Assembly (NCBI GenBank): GCA_963740945.1
Contig: CAVUGE010000007.1
Coordinates: forward strand, 1-64,000
Length of the DNA: 64,000 bases
Source: CAVQBP01 sp963740945
Lineage (GTDB): Bacteria > Bacteroidota > Ignavibacteria > Ignavibacteriales > Ignavibacteriaceae
Direction of reading: 5' to 3'
Every line of letters begins with the position of its first letter. Position 1 is the stretch's first letter. Position numbers and translations under genes: made by a program. Below, one piece after another: positions 8,922-16,934 of the stretch. The notes below the pieces were generated by a model. It was not told the origin of the DNA and did not search any database. It saw only the letters and a program-made list of their open reading frames with translations.

Positions 8922-9518
8922 TTAATGTTTCTCGTTTTTCTTTTCGTCTAGATATGAACGGAAATATTGTTCGGCTTGATTAGGATCAAATAAATTTTCC
9001 GGAGTATTTTCAACGGATGGTATTCCACCTTTAATAAGATTTTTTATTATCTCTCCGGTTAATCTTGACGGATGAATTCTCCCCGCGATTATGCCTTTTG
9101 AATTAATCATTACTATATTGGGAATTGCCCATGCGTTGTATCTTTTAAACATTGTAAAACCGGTATCTATACCGACCTCGCTTTTTAATTCATGTTCTTG
9201 TAAGAATCTCTTTACTTTATCTTCCGGTTCATAGGTAATAGAGACTACTTTTACATTTTTACCTTTGAACTCTTCAATAAGTGAATCGATATGTGGTATT
9301 GTTTCGATGCACGGTGCACACCAGGTTGCCCAGAAATCAATTAAATATACTGAGCCTTTCATTTTATTATAGTTATACTCAATAAATTTTTGCGAATTAA
9401 GATCAGTGAAAGTAATCTTAGGCGGTATTTGTCCGATATGCAGATGATTATTCTGAGCAGCTAAAAAAGTTGAACTGATAATTGTCATTAGAAGAAATAA
9501 AGTTCTTCTGTAGTTCAT
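8922..9518 (-). CDS. TlpA-like thioredoxin-fold protein, exported
   Basis: 198 residues with an N-terminal signal sequence (LFLLMTIISSTFLAA) and a thioredoxin domain with active site FWATWCAPC. Helix and strand pattern after it (VKVVSITYEPEDKVKRFLQEH, then the cis-Pro region WAIPNIVMINSKG) fits the TlpA/ResA family. These work in the periplasm as thiol oxidoreductases, often in cytochrome c or envelope maturation. No cytochrome gene is adjacent. The C-terminal tail of about 30 residues is charged and probably disordered. Confidence 0.88.
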   Translation of the reverse strand: MNYRRTLFLLMTIISSTFLAAQNNHLHIGQIPPKITFTDLNSQKFIEYNYNKMKGSVYLIDFWATWCAPCIETIPHIDSLIEEFKGKNVKVVSITYEPEDKVKRFLQEHELKSEVGIDTGFTMFKRYNAWAIPNIVMINSKGIIAGRIHPSRLTGEIIKNLIKGGIPSVENTPENLFDPNQAEQYFRSYLDEKKNEKH

Positions 9519-9692
9519 ATTATTATCCCTCTTAAAGTATGTTTTTAACTTTGACTCCGGGAAACTGTTTTAGGTTGGTAAATATATTTAAATATTTTAG
9601 AACTAACTTAATTAGGGTGTTTGAAATTTTGAATTTCGATATTGTTATTTATTTGTAATTTGTTTTTTGTTATTTGGAATTTCAGATATGGA

Positions 9693-10322
9693 TTATATTT
9701 CTTTTCCAAACCAGATTTCATATTGCCTTGGTCTGACTACATCTGATCTTTCATATCCGCTAAGATAATTAGACATTGTATTTTTTAAGCCGTATTTCTC
9801 TTTCAACACATTTACTAAATCATCTGCTTCTTTTTGTTCTTGTTTCCTAAAATATCTTACCTGTGTATGGTCAGGACCTTTGTTAACAAGTATTTCTGCT
9901 TTAGGCACTAAAAATCCTAATTGCTGAAGGGTATTTGCCACTTGTAAAGCAATTTTAGATTGGGAAGTATCTTGAAGATGAATGAAAACTCTCGGCTTAA
10001 TTTCACTTTGGATTTTTTCAACTGCGGGATTATTCGAAGCTTTTTCAACTAAATCCGGATTTTTTTGGCGAACCAGTTTAAGTACTTCTTCATAATATTT
10101 AGCCTCCGTCTGCATTGCCGAAATATCTTTTTCAAGACTGGATTTCGTACTGTCAAGCTTTTTTAACTCCCCTATTTTCTCCTTTTTCTCTTTTTCTAGT
10201 TTATTTAACTCAAGGATACTATAACCGATAGAGGCTATGACAATTAAGAATCCTATTATTGTAAGAATAATTGATGTTTTAGAAGATTTTATAACCTTCT
10301 TATGTTCCGGCATTTCGTTCAT
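9693..10322 (-). CDS. Hypothetical membrane-anchored coiled-coil protein
   Basis: 209 residues: a short cytoplasmic N-terminus, one membrane helix (about 18-38), a charged coiled coil of about 50 residues (ELNKLEKEKKEKIGELKKL onward), then a globular end. The end has an alternating pattern (PRVFIHLQDTSQSKIALQVA, LGFLVPKAEILVN, TQVRYFRKQEQKEADDL) reminiscent of LytR_C or SPOR-like domains. It starts 4 bases after the 92-residue gene, so they form a pair. The function is unknown; an envelope role is an inference from topology. Confidence 0.65.
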   Translation of the reverse strand: MNEMPEHKKVIKSSKTSIILTIIGFLIVIASIGYSILELNKLEKEKKEKIGELKKLDSTKSSLEKDISAMQTEAKYYEEVLKLVRQKNPDLVEKASNNPAVEKIQSEIKPRVFIHLQDTSQSKIALQVANTLQQLGFLVPKAEILVNKGPDHTQVRYFRKQEQKEADDLVNVLKEKYGLKNTMSNYLSGYERSDVVRPRQYEIWFGKEI

Positions 10323-10326
10323 TTAC

Positions 10327-10605
10327 TTATCCTGCTTTTTCAGGTGAATTTTCTAAAAATTGCATTGTCTTATTCCACATATGCAGAAGTCTCCCTGTCA
10401 TGATTGTAATTGTACCTCCGGAACCCATCATAGATGATACTTCAATAACCCCGATTGCCCCTTTAATAAGAGAAATTACTATACAGATAATTAAAACACA
10501 TAAACATATGATAATAATGCCAATGTAGACAAAACGCTCAAGTTTAAAAAGTGAGGTAATTTCTTTAACTGCTTCTATTCTATTCTTATAATTTTCGGGA
10601 TCCAT
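10327..10605 (-). CDS. Hypothetical single-span membrane protein
   Basis: 92 residues with one strongly hydrophobic segment (FVYIGIIIICLCVLIICIVI, residues about 26-45) and a second mild one rich in Gly/Ser/Met. It is charged at both ends. It is the first gene of a two-gene unit with the coiled-coil protein 4 bases downstream. No family was recognised. Confidence 0.6.
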   Translation of the reverse strand: MDPENYKNRIEAVKEITSLFKLERFVYIGIIIICLCVLIICIVISLIKGAIGVIEVSSMMGSGGTITIMTGRLLHMWNKTMQFLENSPEKAG

Positions 10606-10734
10606 TCATGCCTTTGATTTTTATTAGATAAATCCGCATACTTTAAGAATTATTCTAATGCCTCAGTTAATAATAAAATCCTTAATAATAGTATTGTTAA
10701 AATATTCAGGAATAAAACAGATGCCGGAGATTAG

Positions 10735-10766
10735 AAAGAGGCGTCAGCTTTTCAACATGCCTCTTT
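10735..10766. other. Hairpin in a 301-base divergent intergenic region
   Basis: AAAGAGGC (10735-10742) and GCCTCTTT (10759-10766) form a perfect 8-bp stem with a 16-base loop. The region 10606-10906 separates divergent genes and also holds the promoter and palindrome of the DUF72 gene. No T-tract follows on either strand, so it is not a typical terminator. Confidence 0.4.
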
Positions 10767-10836
10767 AGAATATACGGTAAATTATACTAAATAATTTATA
10801 ATATCAAATCTAAATCTTTTGCATGCTCTGCTCAAC

Positions 10837-10865
10837 TTGAATTTTATTCTAATTTATTATATATA
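10837..10865 (+). promoter_or_regulatory. Sigma-70-like promoter for the DUF72 gene
   Basis: TTGAAT at 10837-10842 and TATATA at 10860-10865 are separated by exactly 17 bases. The -10 hexamer is inside the palindrome at 10860-10891. The gene start at 10907 lies about 40 bases downstream. This rests on spacing and hexamer match only. Confidence 0.45.
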
Positions 10866-10891
10866 TAGTGCACAATTGTTCACTATATATA
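10860..10891. promoter_or_regulatory. 32-bp near-perfect palindrome, candidate operator
   Basis: Half-sites TATATATAGTGCACAA and TTGTTCACTATATATA are reverse complements at 15 of 16 positions (the one mismatch is C at 10871 against T at 10880). The palindrome covers the predicted -10 element and lies 15 bases before the DUF72 start codon. It is the shape expected for a dimeric repressor site. The core ACAATTGT is itself palindromic. The binding protein is not identified. Confidence 0.55.
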
Positions 10892-10906
10892 ACAGAGATT
10901 AAAACT

Positions 10907-11791
10907 ATGAGTTCAGCAAGATATTTTATTGGCACTGCCGGTTGGTCCTATAAAGATTGGGTTCCAAATTTTTATCCCAGATCTCAATCCGCTCAATTTG
11001 ATTGGCTGCAATTTTACTCCCATTATTTTAATTTCGTTGAAGTTAACTCCACATACTATGCTTATATAAATCCTGGAATAGTTAACGGCTGGATTGAAAA
11101 AGTATCCGGTGTCGATGATTTCCGGTTTTCAATAAAGCTTCATCAGGACTTTACACATAACCGGAATTATGACCAGCAAAAAATAAATGCGGTGTGTTAT
11201 ATCCTGGAACTTCTTAACAAAGCAGAACGTCTCGGAGGATTACTGATGCAATTCCCCTATTCATTTTTGTGTAATCAATACAACATAAATTATATATCCC
11301 GTCTCAAAGAAAATTTCGAAAAGTTCAATTGCTTTATTGAAATACGCCATCAATCATGGATGAATGAAGAGGTTTATGGAATTTTTAAACAACTAAATGT
11401 CAGCTATGTAGTAATTGATCAGCCTCAGTTAGGTAATGCCTTACCTTTTAAACCAATCGTTACAAATAATAATGCTTATATTCGATTTCACGGAAGAAAT
11501 AAAGGGGCATGGCAGAAATCTATCTATAACTTTGGTAAGAAACAGAGCTATGAAGAACAGAATAACAGGTATGACTATCTTTATTTACCCGGAGAATTGA
11601 AAGAATTTGAACTGACTATTGAATCTGAATTAAATACGGCTGAACGTATATATATTATATTTAACAACCATCCTAAAGGTCAGGCTGTAGCTAATGCTTT
11701 TCAATTTATTAATTACCTTGAGAATAGGTTAATCGAAATTCCAAGAACTACTTTATCAGCTTTTCCACAATTAAATAATATAGGTAAATAA
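10907..11791 (+). CDS. DUF72 (YecE-like) protein
   Basis: 294 residues from ATG 10907; a GTG at 10868 is in frame but lies inside the operator palindrome and gives an atypical N-terminus. The start ARYFIGTAGWSYKDWVPNFYP and the motif FVEVNSTYYAY are the hallmarks of the DUF72 TIM-barrel family, as are FRFSIKLHQDFTHN and AYIRFHGRNKGAW. The biochemical role of the family is not established. The last ~26 codons overlap, antisense, a remnant of a histidine kinase, so the C-terminal end (after NYLEN) may have been shaped by a rearrangement. Confidence 0.88.
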   Translation: MSSARYFIGTAGWSYKDWVPNFYPRSQSAQFDWLQFYSHYFNFVEVNSTYYAYINPGIVNGWIEKVSGVDDFRFSIKLHQDFTHNRNYDQQKINAVCYILELLNKAERLGGLLMQFPYSFLCNQYNINYISRLKENFEKFNCFIEIRHQSWMNEEVYGIFKQLNVSYVVIDQPQLGNALPFKPIVTNNNAYIRFHGRNKGAWQKSIYNFGKKQSYEEQNNRYDYLYLPGELKEFELTIESELNTAERIYIIFNNHPKGQAVANAFQFINYLENRLIEIPRTTLSAFPQLNNIGK

Positions 11792-11853
11792 ACCGAAAAA
11801 GTAGAACCTACACCTTCTATACTTTTCAGAGAAATAAATCCATTTAACAGATT
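11713..11853 (-). pseudogene. C-terminal remnant of a histidine kinase, antisense to DUF72 gene end
   Basis: The - strand frame bounded by TGA at 11854-11856 and a stop at 11713 reads NLLNGFISLKSIEGVGSTFSVYLP, broken here as NLLNGFISLKS and IEGVGSTFSVYLP. This is the standard end of a HATPase domain (GG-x-I-x-x-x-S...G-x-GSTF...LP). About 23 residues follow. Everything upstream of it in that direction is lost. It is not a functional gene. Confidence 0.5.
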
Positions 11854-11991
11854 TCATCCTAATTATTGGGGTTCGGAGTTGAGTCTGGGTGGAAAGGAAA
11901 TTGTTTTATTGGTATATTGTTTATATGTATGACTATTTGGTATGACCATTGAATCCCTATTGGATGAGCATTGATGATAATGGAATGTTAA

Positions 11992-14763
11992 ATGAAGAAT
12001 TCAAAAAAAGAAAATGGAAGATTAAAGCAGAATGACAATAATTTAAAAGTCCTCGAAAACAAGGATTTTTTTTATAATGTTATTGTTGAAAACGGACCTT
12101 TAGGTATAGCAGTTACAAATCTTGATTTCAAATTCCTAAAAGTAAACACTACTATATGCAATTTATTAGGGTATTCTGCAGAAGAATTACTTGCTATGAC
12201 AATTGAGGATATATCGCATCCTGATGATTATGGAAATGATTTTCAGCAATTTAATCTTCTATTAACCGGTAAAATCTCTTTTTACACAATGGAAAAAAGA
12301 TTTATAAAGAAGGATAATTCCATCCTGTTCTGCAGATTAACCGCAAATCTTAATAAGGATATTAATGGAAAACCGATATATTCAATCGGTTATATCGAAA
12401 ATATTACTGAGCAGAAAAACTCGCTTCAAAAAATATCCGAAATAGAAGAAAGATATAAAGCCATTCACAATATGTCAGGGGAATTTATTTATATATATGA
12501 TCTGAAAGGAAATTTTATTGAAATTAATGAAGCAGCTGAAAAAAGGCTGGGATTTACAAACGAAGAACTTAAAAATGTAAATATTCGCAGTTTGATAGTC
12601 AATGATGATGATATAAAGCTATTGGATAATCGTTTATCCGAATTGATTAAGGGAAACAAGATTACAGCTACAGAGTCCTATAAAATTAAAAACAAGTATG
12701 GTGAATTTTTAGAAATCGAGTCTAATGTATCTTTGCTCCATAAGGATGAAAAGCCTTATGCATTCATAGGTATTGCAAGAGATTTTACCGAACGAAACCG
12801 TATATACTCAGAGCTGAAGAAAAGCAAAGAATTATACAAACTTCTGGTAGAGAACCAAACTGATTTCATAGTAAAAGTTGATCCCGAAGGAAGCTTTTTA
12901 TATGTGAGCCCCAGTTATTGTGAATTCTTCGGAAAATCTGAGAATGAACTTCTAGGAAAGAAATTCTTTCCATTTGTCCATGACGATGATATTAAAAATA
13001 CCCGATCAGCTTTTCAAGCTTCATTAAAACCTCCTTTTGCAACTTATGTGGAACAGCGCGCATTTACTAAACTCGGATGGCGCTGGCTTGCCTGGGCCCA
13101 TAAAGCAGTACTTGATGATATGGGAAAGGTTACTGCTGTGCTGGGAACCGGCAGAGATATAAATTATAAAAAACTCGCAGAGATTGAAGTATTAAAAAAT
13201 GAAGAGAGATACAAGGAAACAATAAATTTTCTCCCCGTAAGTGTTTATGAATTTGACATTAACAAAAATATAACATTTCTTAATAAGAAAGCAAAAGATC
13301 TGACCGGTTTATCCGATGAAGAAGTATTTTCGTCTAACCTAAATCCGCTCGATTATATAGTACCTTCAAATATGGAATATGCAGGTAAAAGCCTTGAGAG
13401 AGTATTAGTAAAAGGAGAACTAGTTAATGGCACAGAGTACAAGATCCGCCATAAGAATGGCATGGAAACCAATGTACTTGCTAATACTGCGCCTATATAC
13501 AATAATGGTAAAATTGTTGGGGTCAGAGGTGCTGCAATTGATATAAACGAGCTAAAAAAAATTGAGGAAAAATTAAGAGAATCGGAAGAAAAATATAGAA
13601 ACCTTTTTGAAAAAAACTTCTCCGCAGTGATTGTGTCGGATATTAATGGAAATATAATCGACTGTAATCAGGCTTTTGCGGAAATGCTGGGTTTAGCAAA
13701 TGTTAGTTCTGCAAAAAAAATGAATATAAAAGATCTTTATGGAGATTTAGAATATAGGGAAAAAATTGAAGAATTGTTAAGGAGCAATGGTGAAATAAAA
13801 AATTATGCGTTCAGAATGAAAAATATTAGGGGTGAGACAAAATATATAATCGGAAATGCAGCTGTTGATTATGATGATAACGGGGAAATAAAAACTATAA
13901 GAAAATATTTAACCGATAATACTGAAAAAGAAATTGCCCAGCAAAAACTGGAAAATTATAAGAATCACCTTGAAACAGTTGTACATAAAAGAACTGAACA
14001 GCTTAAACTAGAACTTGAAAAACAAAAAATTGCAGAGGAAATAATCCAGAAAGCTTTTCAAAAAGAAAAAGAATTAAATGAATTGAAAACTAGTTTTATT
14101 TCTACGGCATCCCATGAATTCAGAACACCTTTGACTTCTATACGTTTATATACTGATCTTATTGCTATGATGGGTAAAGAAATTAATGAGATTGAATTGA
14201 AAAATTATATTGAGCATATCCAAACTTCTGTCAAAAATATGACAACACTTATAAATGATGTTCTGACGTTGAGCAGAACCGATACCGGCAAAATATATTT
14301 TACTCCTTCTGTAATTGATTTACATAGGTTTTCAGAAAATATTTTATCCGAGATTAAAGATATTTGCTCTCCCAAGCATACACTTATTTTTAACTATAAA
14401 ACTTCTAGGAATAAATTTTTACTTGACGAAAAGCTTTTAAGACATATATTTTTAAACTTATTGTCTAATGCAGTAAAATATTCACCGAATGGAGGGACTG
14501 TTTCTCTTGAAATAAATATAGATAATAATCTTATATTATTTATTTTTTCGGACGAAGGAATGGGGATTGCTGAAAATGAATTAATTAATTTATTTGAACC
14601 ATTCTACAGAACATCCAATAGTCAAGCCATTGAAGGTACCGGTTTAGGGCTGGCAATTGTAAAACGATCTGTCGAACTGCATGGCGGAACAATTGAAATC
14701 AACAGTTATTTAAATAAAGGTACAAAATTTTATGTACGGCTGCCGATAATTGATGGAAAGTAA
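11992..14763 (+). CDS. Multi-PAS sensor histidine kinase
   Basis: 923 residues, no membrane segment or signal peptide, so probably cytoplasmic. Five PAS/PAC units fill residues ~25-650, each opening with a recognisable strand (for example GPLGIAVTNLDFKFLKVN, GEFIYIYDLKGNFIEINEAA, DFIVKVDPEGSFLYVSPSY). A coiled coil (~655-700) leads to the H-box SHEFRTPLTS with the phospho-accepting His at about 708. The ATPase has the N-box NLLSNAVKYSPNGG, DEGMGIAENE, and GTGLGLAIVKRS. The downstream LytTR regulator overlaps its end by 11 bases and is its likely partner. The multiple PAS domains suggest sensing of redox, light or small ligands; no heme or flavin signature can be assigned by eye. Confidence 0.93.
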   Translation: MKNSKKENGRLKQNDNNLKVLENKDFFYNVIVENGPLGIAVTNLDFKFLKVNTTICNLLGYSAEELLAMTIEDISHPDDYGNDFQQFNLLLTGKISFYTMEKRFIKKDNSILFCRLTANLNKDINGKPIYSIGYIENITEQKNSLQKISEIEERYKAIHNMSGEFIYIYDLKGNFIEINEAAEKRLGFTNEELKNVNIRSLIVNDDDIKLLDNRLSELIKGNKITATESYKIKNKYGEFLEIESNVSLLHKDEKPYAFIGIARDFTERNRIYSELKKSKELYKLLVENQTDFIVKVDPEGSFLYVSPSYCEFFGKSENELLGKKFFPFVHDDDIKNTRSAFQASLKPPFATYVEQRAFTKLGWRWLAWAHKAVLDDMGKVTAVLGTGRDINYKKLAEIEVLKNEERYKETINFLPVSVYEFDINKNITFLNKKAKDLTGLSDEEVFSSNLNPLDYIVPSNMEYAGKSLERVLVKGELVNGTEYKIRHKNGMETNVLANTAPIYNNGKIVGVRGAAIDINELKKIEEKLRESEEKYRNLFEKNFSAVIVSDINGNIIDCNQAFAEMLGLANVSSAKKMNIKDLYGDLEYREKIEELLRSNGEIKNYAFRMKNIRGETKYIIGNAAVDYDDNGEIKTIRKYLTDNTEKEIAQQKLENYKNHLETVVHKRTEQLKLELEKQKIAEEIIQKAFQKEKELNELKTSFISTASHEFRTPLTSIRLYTDLIAMMGKEINEIELKNYIEHIQTSVKNMTTLINDVLTLSRTDTGKIYFTPSVIDLHRFSENILSEIKDICSPKHTLIFNYKTSRNKFLLDEKLLRHIFLNLLSNAVKYSPNGGTVSLEINIDNNLILFIFSDEGMGIAENELINLFEPFYRTSNSQAIEGTGLGLAIVKRSVELHGGTIEINSYLNKGTKFYVRLPIIDGK

Positions 14764-15510
14764 AAAGAAAATTTTAATTATCGAAGATGACAACCCTGTT
14801 CGTGACGGGATAGTTATATTGCTTGAGAAAAAAGGGTTTAATGCTCTTTCAGCTGAAAATGGAGAAGAGGGACTTTCATTGATATCTGAGTTTATGCCCG
14901 ATTTGATTATATCCGATATAATGATGCCGGGTATGAACGGATTTACACTTAAAAAGTTTCTTGAAGAAAAAGAAGAATTCTCTTCTATTCCATTTATTTT
15001 TCTTTCTGCTAAAGCTGATTTTAAAGATGTTAGAAGAGGAATGGAATTAGGCGCAGATGATTACATTATAAAGCCGTTCAATGCAAATGATTTATTAAGG
15101 GCGATCGATATTAGATTAAAAAAAAGTAATATTCATTTTCATCAAAATTCTATCAAAAAAGAAGAGGAAAAATTAGGTGAGGAAAGCACAATTTTTGTGG
15201 ACATAGAAGATAATCCTCGTTTCATTAAAGTATCTGAAATAGTTGCTATTACTGCAACCGGAAATTATACCACTATTCATCAATCCGGAAAGAAAAAATC
15301 ATTAGTTAGAAAGACATTAAATGATTGGGAAAAACAGCTTTCTGAAAAATCTTTTAAAGGATTCATCGTTCAACGATTATAAATATAAACAGGGTTGAAA
15401 AGATGATCAAATGGAGCAGCGGCACATATCTTATTAAGATGTACGATATAGATGAAAAATTAAATGTAAGCCAGAGATACGCTTCCAAACTCCGGAAAAG
15501 CCTCTTCTAG
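14753..15510 (+). pseudogene. LytTR-type response regulator with a frameshift
   Basis: Receiver domain with acidic pair ED/D12-13, phospho-acceptor D55 in IISDIMMPG and K in DYIIKPF. The linker is charged. The C-terminal LytTR DNA-binding domain (ISVDIEDNPRFIKVSEIVAI-like start, ATGNYTTIH) runs to position ~15355 and then hits a stop at 15382. One extra A in the run at 15356-15358 restores FKRIHRSTIIN and VEKMIKWSSGTYLIKMYDID, ending VSQRYASKLRKSLF with stop at 15510. The ATG at 14753 is preferred over the TTG at 14750. It is a transcription factor coupled to the kinase. Confidence 0.85.
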
Positions 15511-15642
15511 AATCTTTATTATTCTTTTACACATATCGTTTGCATACCTAATACATCACTTAAACCAAATACCTATCATTTGTCACATTATAGTAAAAGA
15601 GTCTCATTTTTATTCGAAAATAATTCTTATACAAGGAGATTT

Positions 15643-16278
15643 ATGAATAATATACTGATTGTCGAAGATGATAAAGATATAAGGAATGGTATAAAAACAC
15701 TGCTTCTAAGTAAAAACTATTCCATCATTGAAGCAGAAAACGGAAAAATTGCATTAGAAAAAATAGATAAAAATTTTCCAGATTTAATAATTAGCGATAT
15801 AATGATGCCGGAATTGTCCGGAATAGAATTTTATAAAAAATTCAAAAATCATCCGGATAGTTACATAGTTCCTTTTATTTTTTTATCCGCTAAGACCGGG
15901 CATGAGGATATACGCACAGGGATGAATCTTGGAGTCGATGATTATATAACGAAACCTTTCACTGCTAAAGAATTATTTGATGCAGTTGAAAATAAATTAG
16001 TTAAAAGACAACTACTTATAGATAATTTGTTCGAAATTATTGCCCGGAGAATTCCACATGAACTCAGGACACCGCTTGTAGGATCTTTAGGATTTACAGA
16101 GTTAATAATGGATAGATTACCTGATCTTTCGCAAAATGAATTAATGGAATTCTTAACTATTGTTCAGAACTCAAATCAGCGGCTTCATAGAGTTATTAAT
16201 GAGATCTTAAATGAATTCGAATCCAAATACATGAAAGTACTTAATTCAGGGGATAAAATTTCTTTAAATATAAGATGA
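15643..16278 (+). CDS. Receiver domain fused to a histidine phosphotransfer (DHp) domain, no ATPase
   Basis: 211 residues from ATG 15643, which has SD AAGGAG at 15632-15637; the frame extends to 15580, but MNNILIVEDD is the natural start. The receiver has D9/D10, phospho-acceptor D52 (IISDIMMPE) and K in DYITKPF. After it comes FEIIARRIPHELRTPLVGSL, an H-box with His at about residue 139, then the dimerisation helices (LTIVQNSNQRLHRVINEI). The HATPase domain is absent and none is found downstream before cheW. It could accept or pass phosphate in a relay, or be a truncated hybrid kinase. It follows the HK-LytTR pair by 133 bases. Confidence 0.85.
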   Translation: MNNILIVEDDKDIRNGIKTLLLSKNYSIIEAENGKIALEKIDKNFPDLIISDIMMPELSGIEFYKKFKNHPDSYIVPFIFLSAKTGHEDIRTGMNLGVDDYITKPFTAKELFDAVENKLVKRQLLIDNLFEIIARRIPHELRTPLVGSLGFTELIMDRLPDLSQNELMEFLTIVQNSNQRLHRVINEILNEFESKYMKVLNSGDKISLNIR

Positions 16279-16399
16279 ACAAAATACTATGTTGAACAAT
16301 GATAATCTTGCAGTTTTACCAATAGTGTAAAAAATAATCGAAAGAGAATATAATTTTTCGTAGAGTTGAATTTAAGTTAATAACTATAGGAGTAAGTAA

Positions 16400-16897
16400 A
16401 TGAACAACTTGATAGCATCAGAAATAAAGCAATATCTAACCTTCAAGCTTGGAGATGAAGTTTTTGGAGTTGATGTTGCACAAATAAGAGAGATACTGGA
16501 TTACATTAAGATTACAAAGATACCTCAAACGCCCGATTTTATGTGCGGTGTAATTAATTTACGGGGGAATGTTGTTCCCGTAATAGATATGAGGTTAAAG
16601 TTCGGATTGGAAAAATCAAATACAACCGTGGATACTTGTATTGTAGTAGTTGAAGTTGAACTGGAAGGCGAAAAGACAATACTAGGAGCTTTAGTTGATT
16701 CCGTCCAGGAAGTTTTTGAACTTGATCCGGAAGATATTGAACCTGCACCAAGAATAGGTATAAGGTTAAATATTGATTTTATTAAAGGAATGGGTAAGAG
16801 AGATGATAACTTCATTATACTTCTTAACATTGATAAAGTATTCACTTCCGAAGAGCTTTCAATTATAGAGAAAACACAGGAATCGTCAAATAATTAA
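16400..16897 (+). CDS. cheW: Chemotaxis coupling protein CheW
   Basis: 165 residues; strong SD AGGAG 11 bases before ATG. SH3-like CheW fold with YLTFKLGDEVFGVDVAQIREI, the MCGVINLRGNVVPVIDMR core and GALVDSVQEVFELDPEDIEP. It links chemoreceptors to CheA. Its only chemotaxis neighbour is the receptor 37 bases downstream; CheA, CheY and CheR/B must be elsewhere. The pair probably forms an operon ending at the terminator near 18700. Confidence 0.94.
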   Translation: MNNLIASEIKQYLTFKLGDEVFGVDVAQIREILDYIKITKIPQTPDFMCGVINLRGNVVPVIDMRLKFGLEKSNTTVDTCIVVVEVELEGEKTILGALVDSVQEVFELDPEDIEPAPRIGIRLNIDFIKGMGKRDDNFIILLNIDKVFTSEELSIIEKTQESSNN

Positions 16898-16934
16898 ATG
16901 AATTAACAAATATAAAATAAAAAGGAATAAAACA

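Noticed and set aside
15580..15642. Upstream start for the receiver-DHp protein
   Set aside because: MSHYSKRVSFLF precedes the receiver but has no SD; the ATG at 15643 has AAGGAG and begins the conserved fold.
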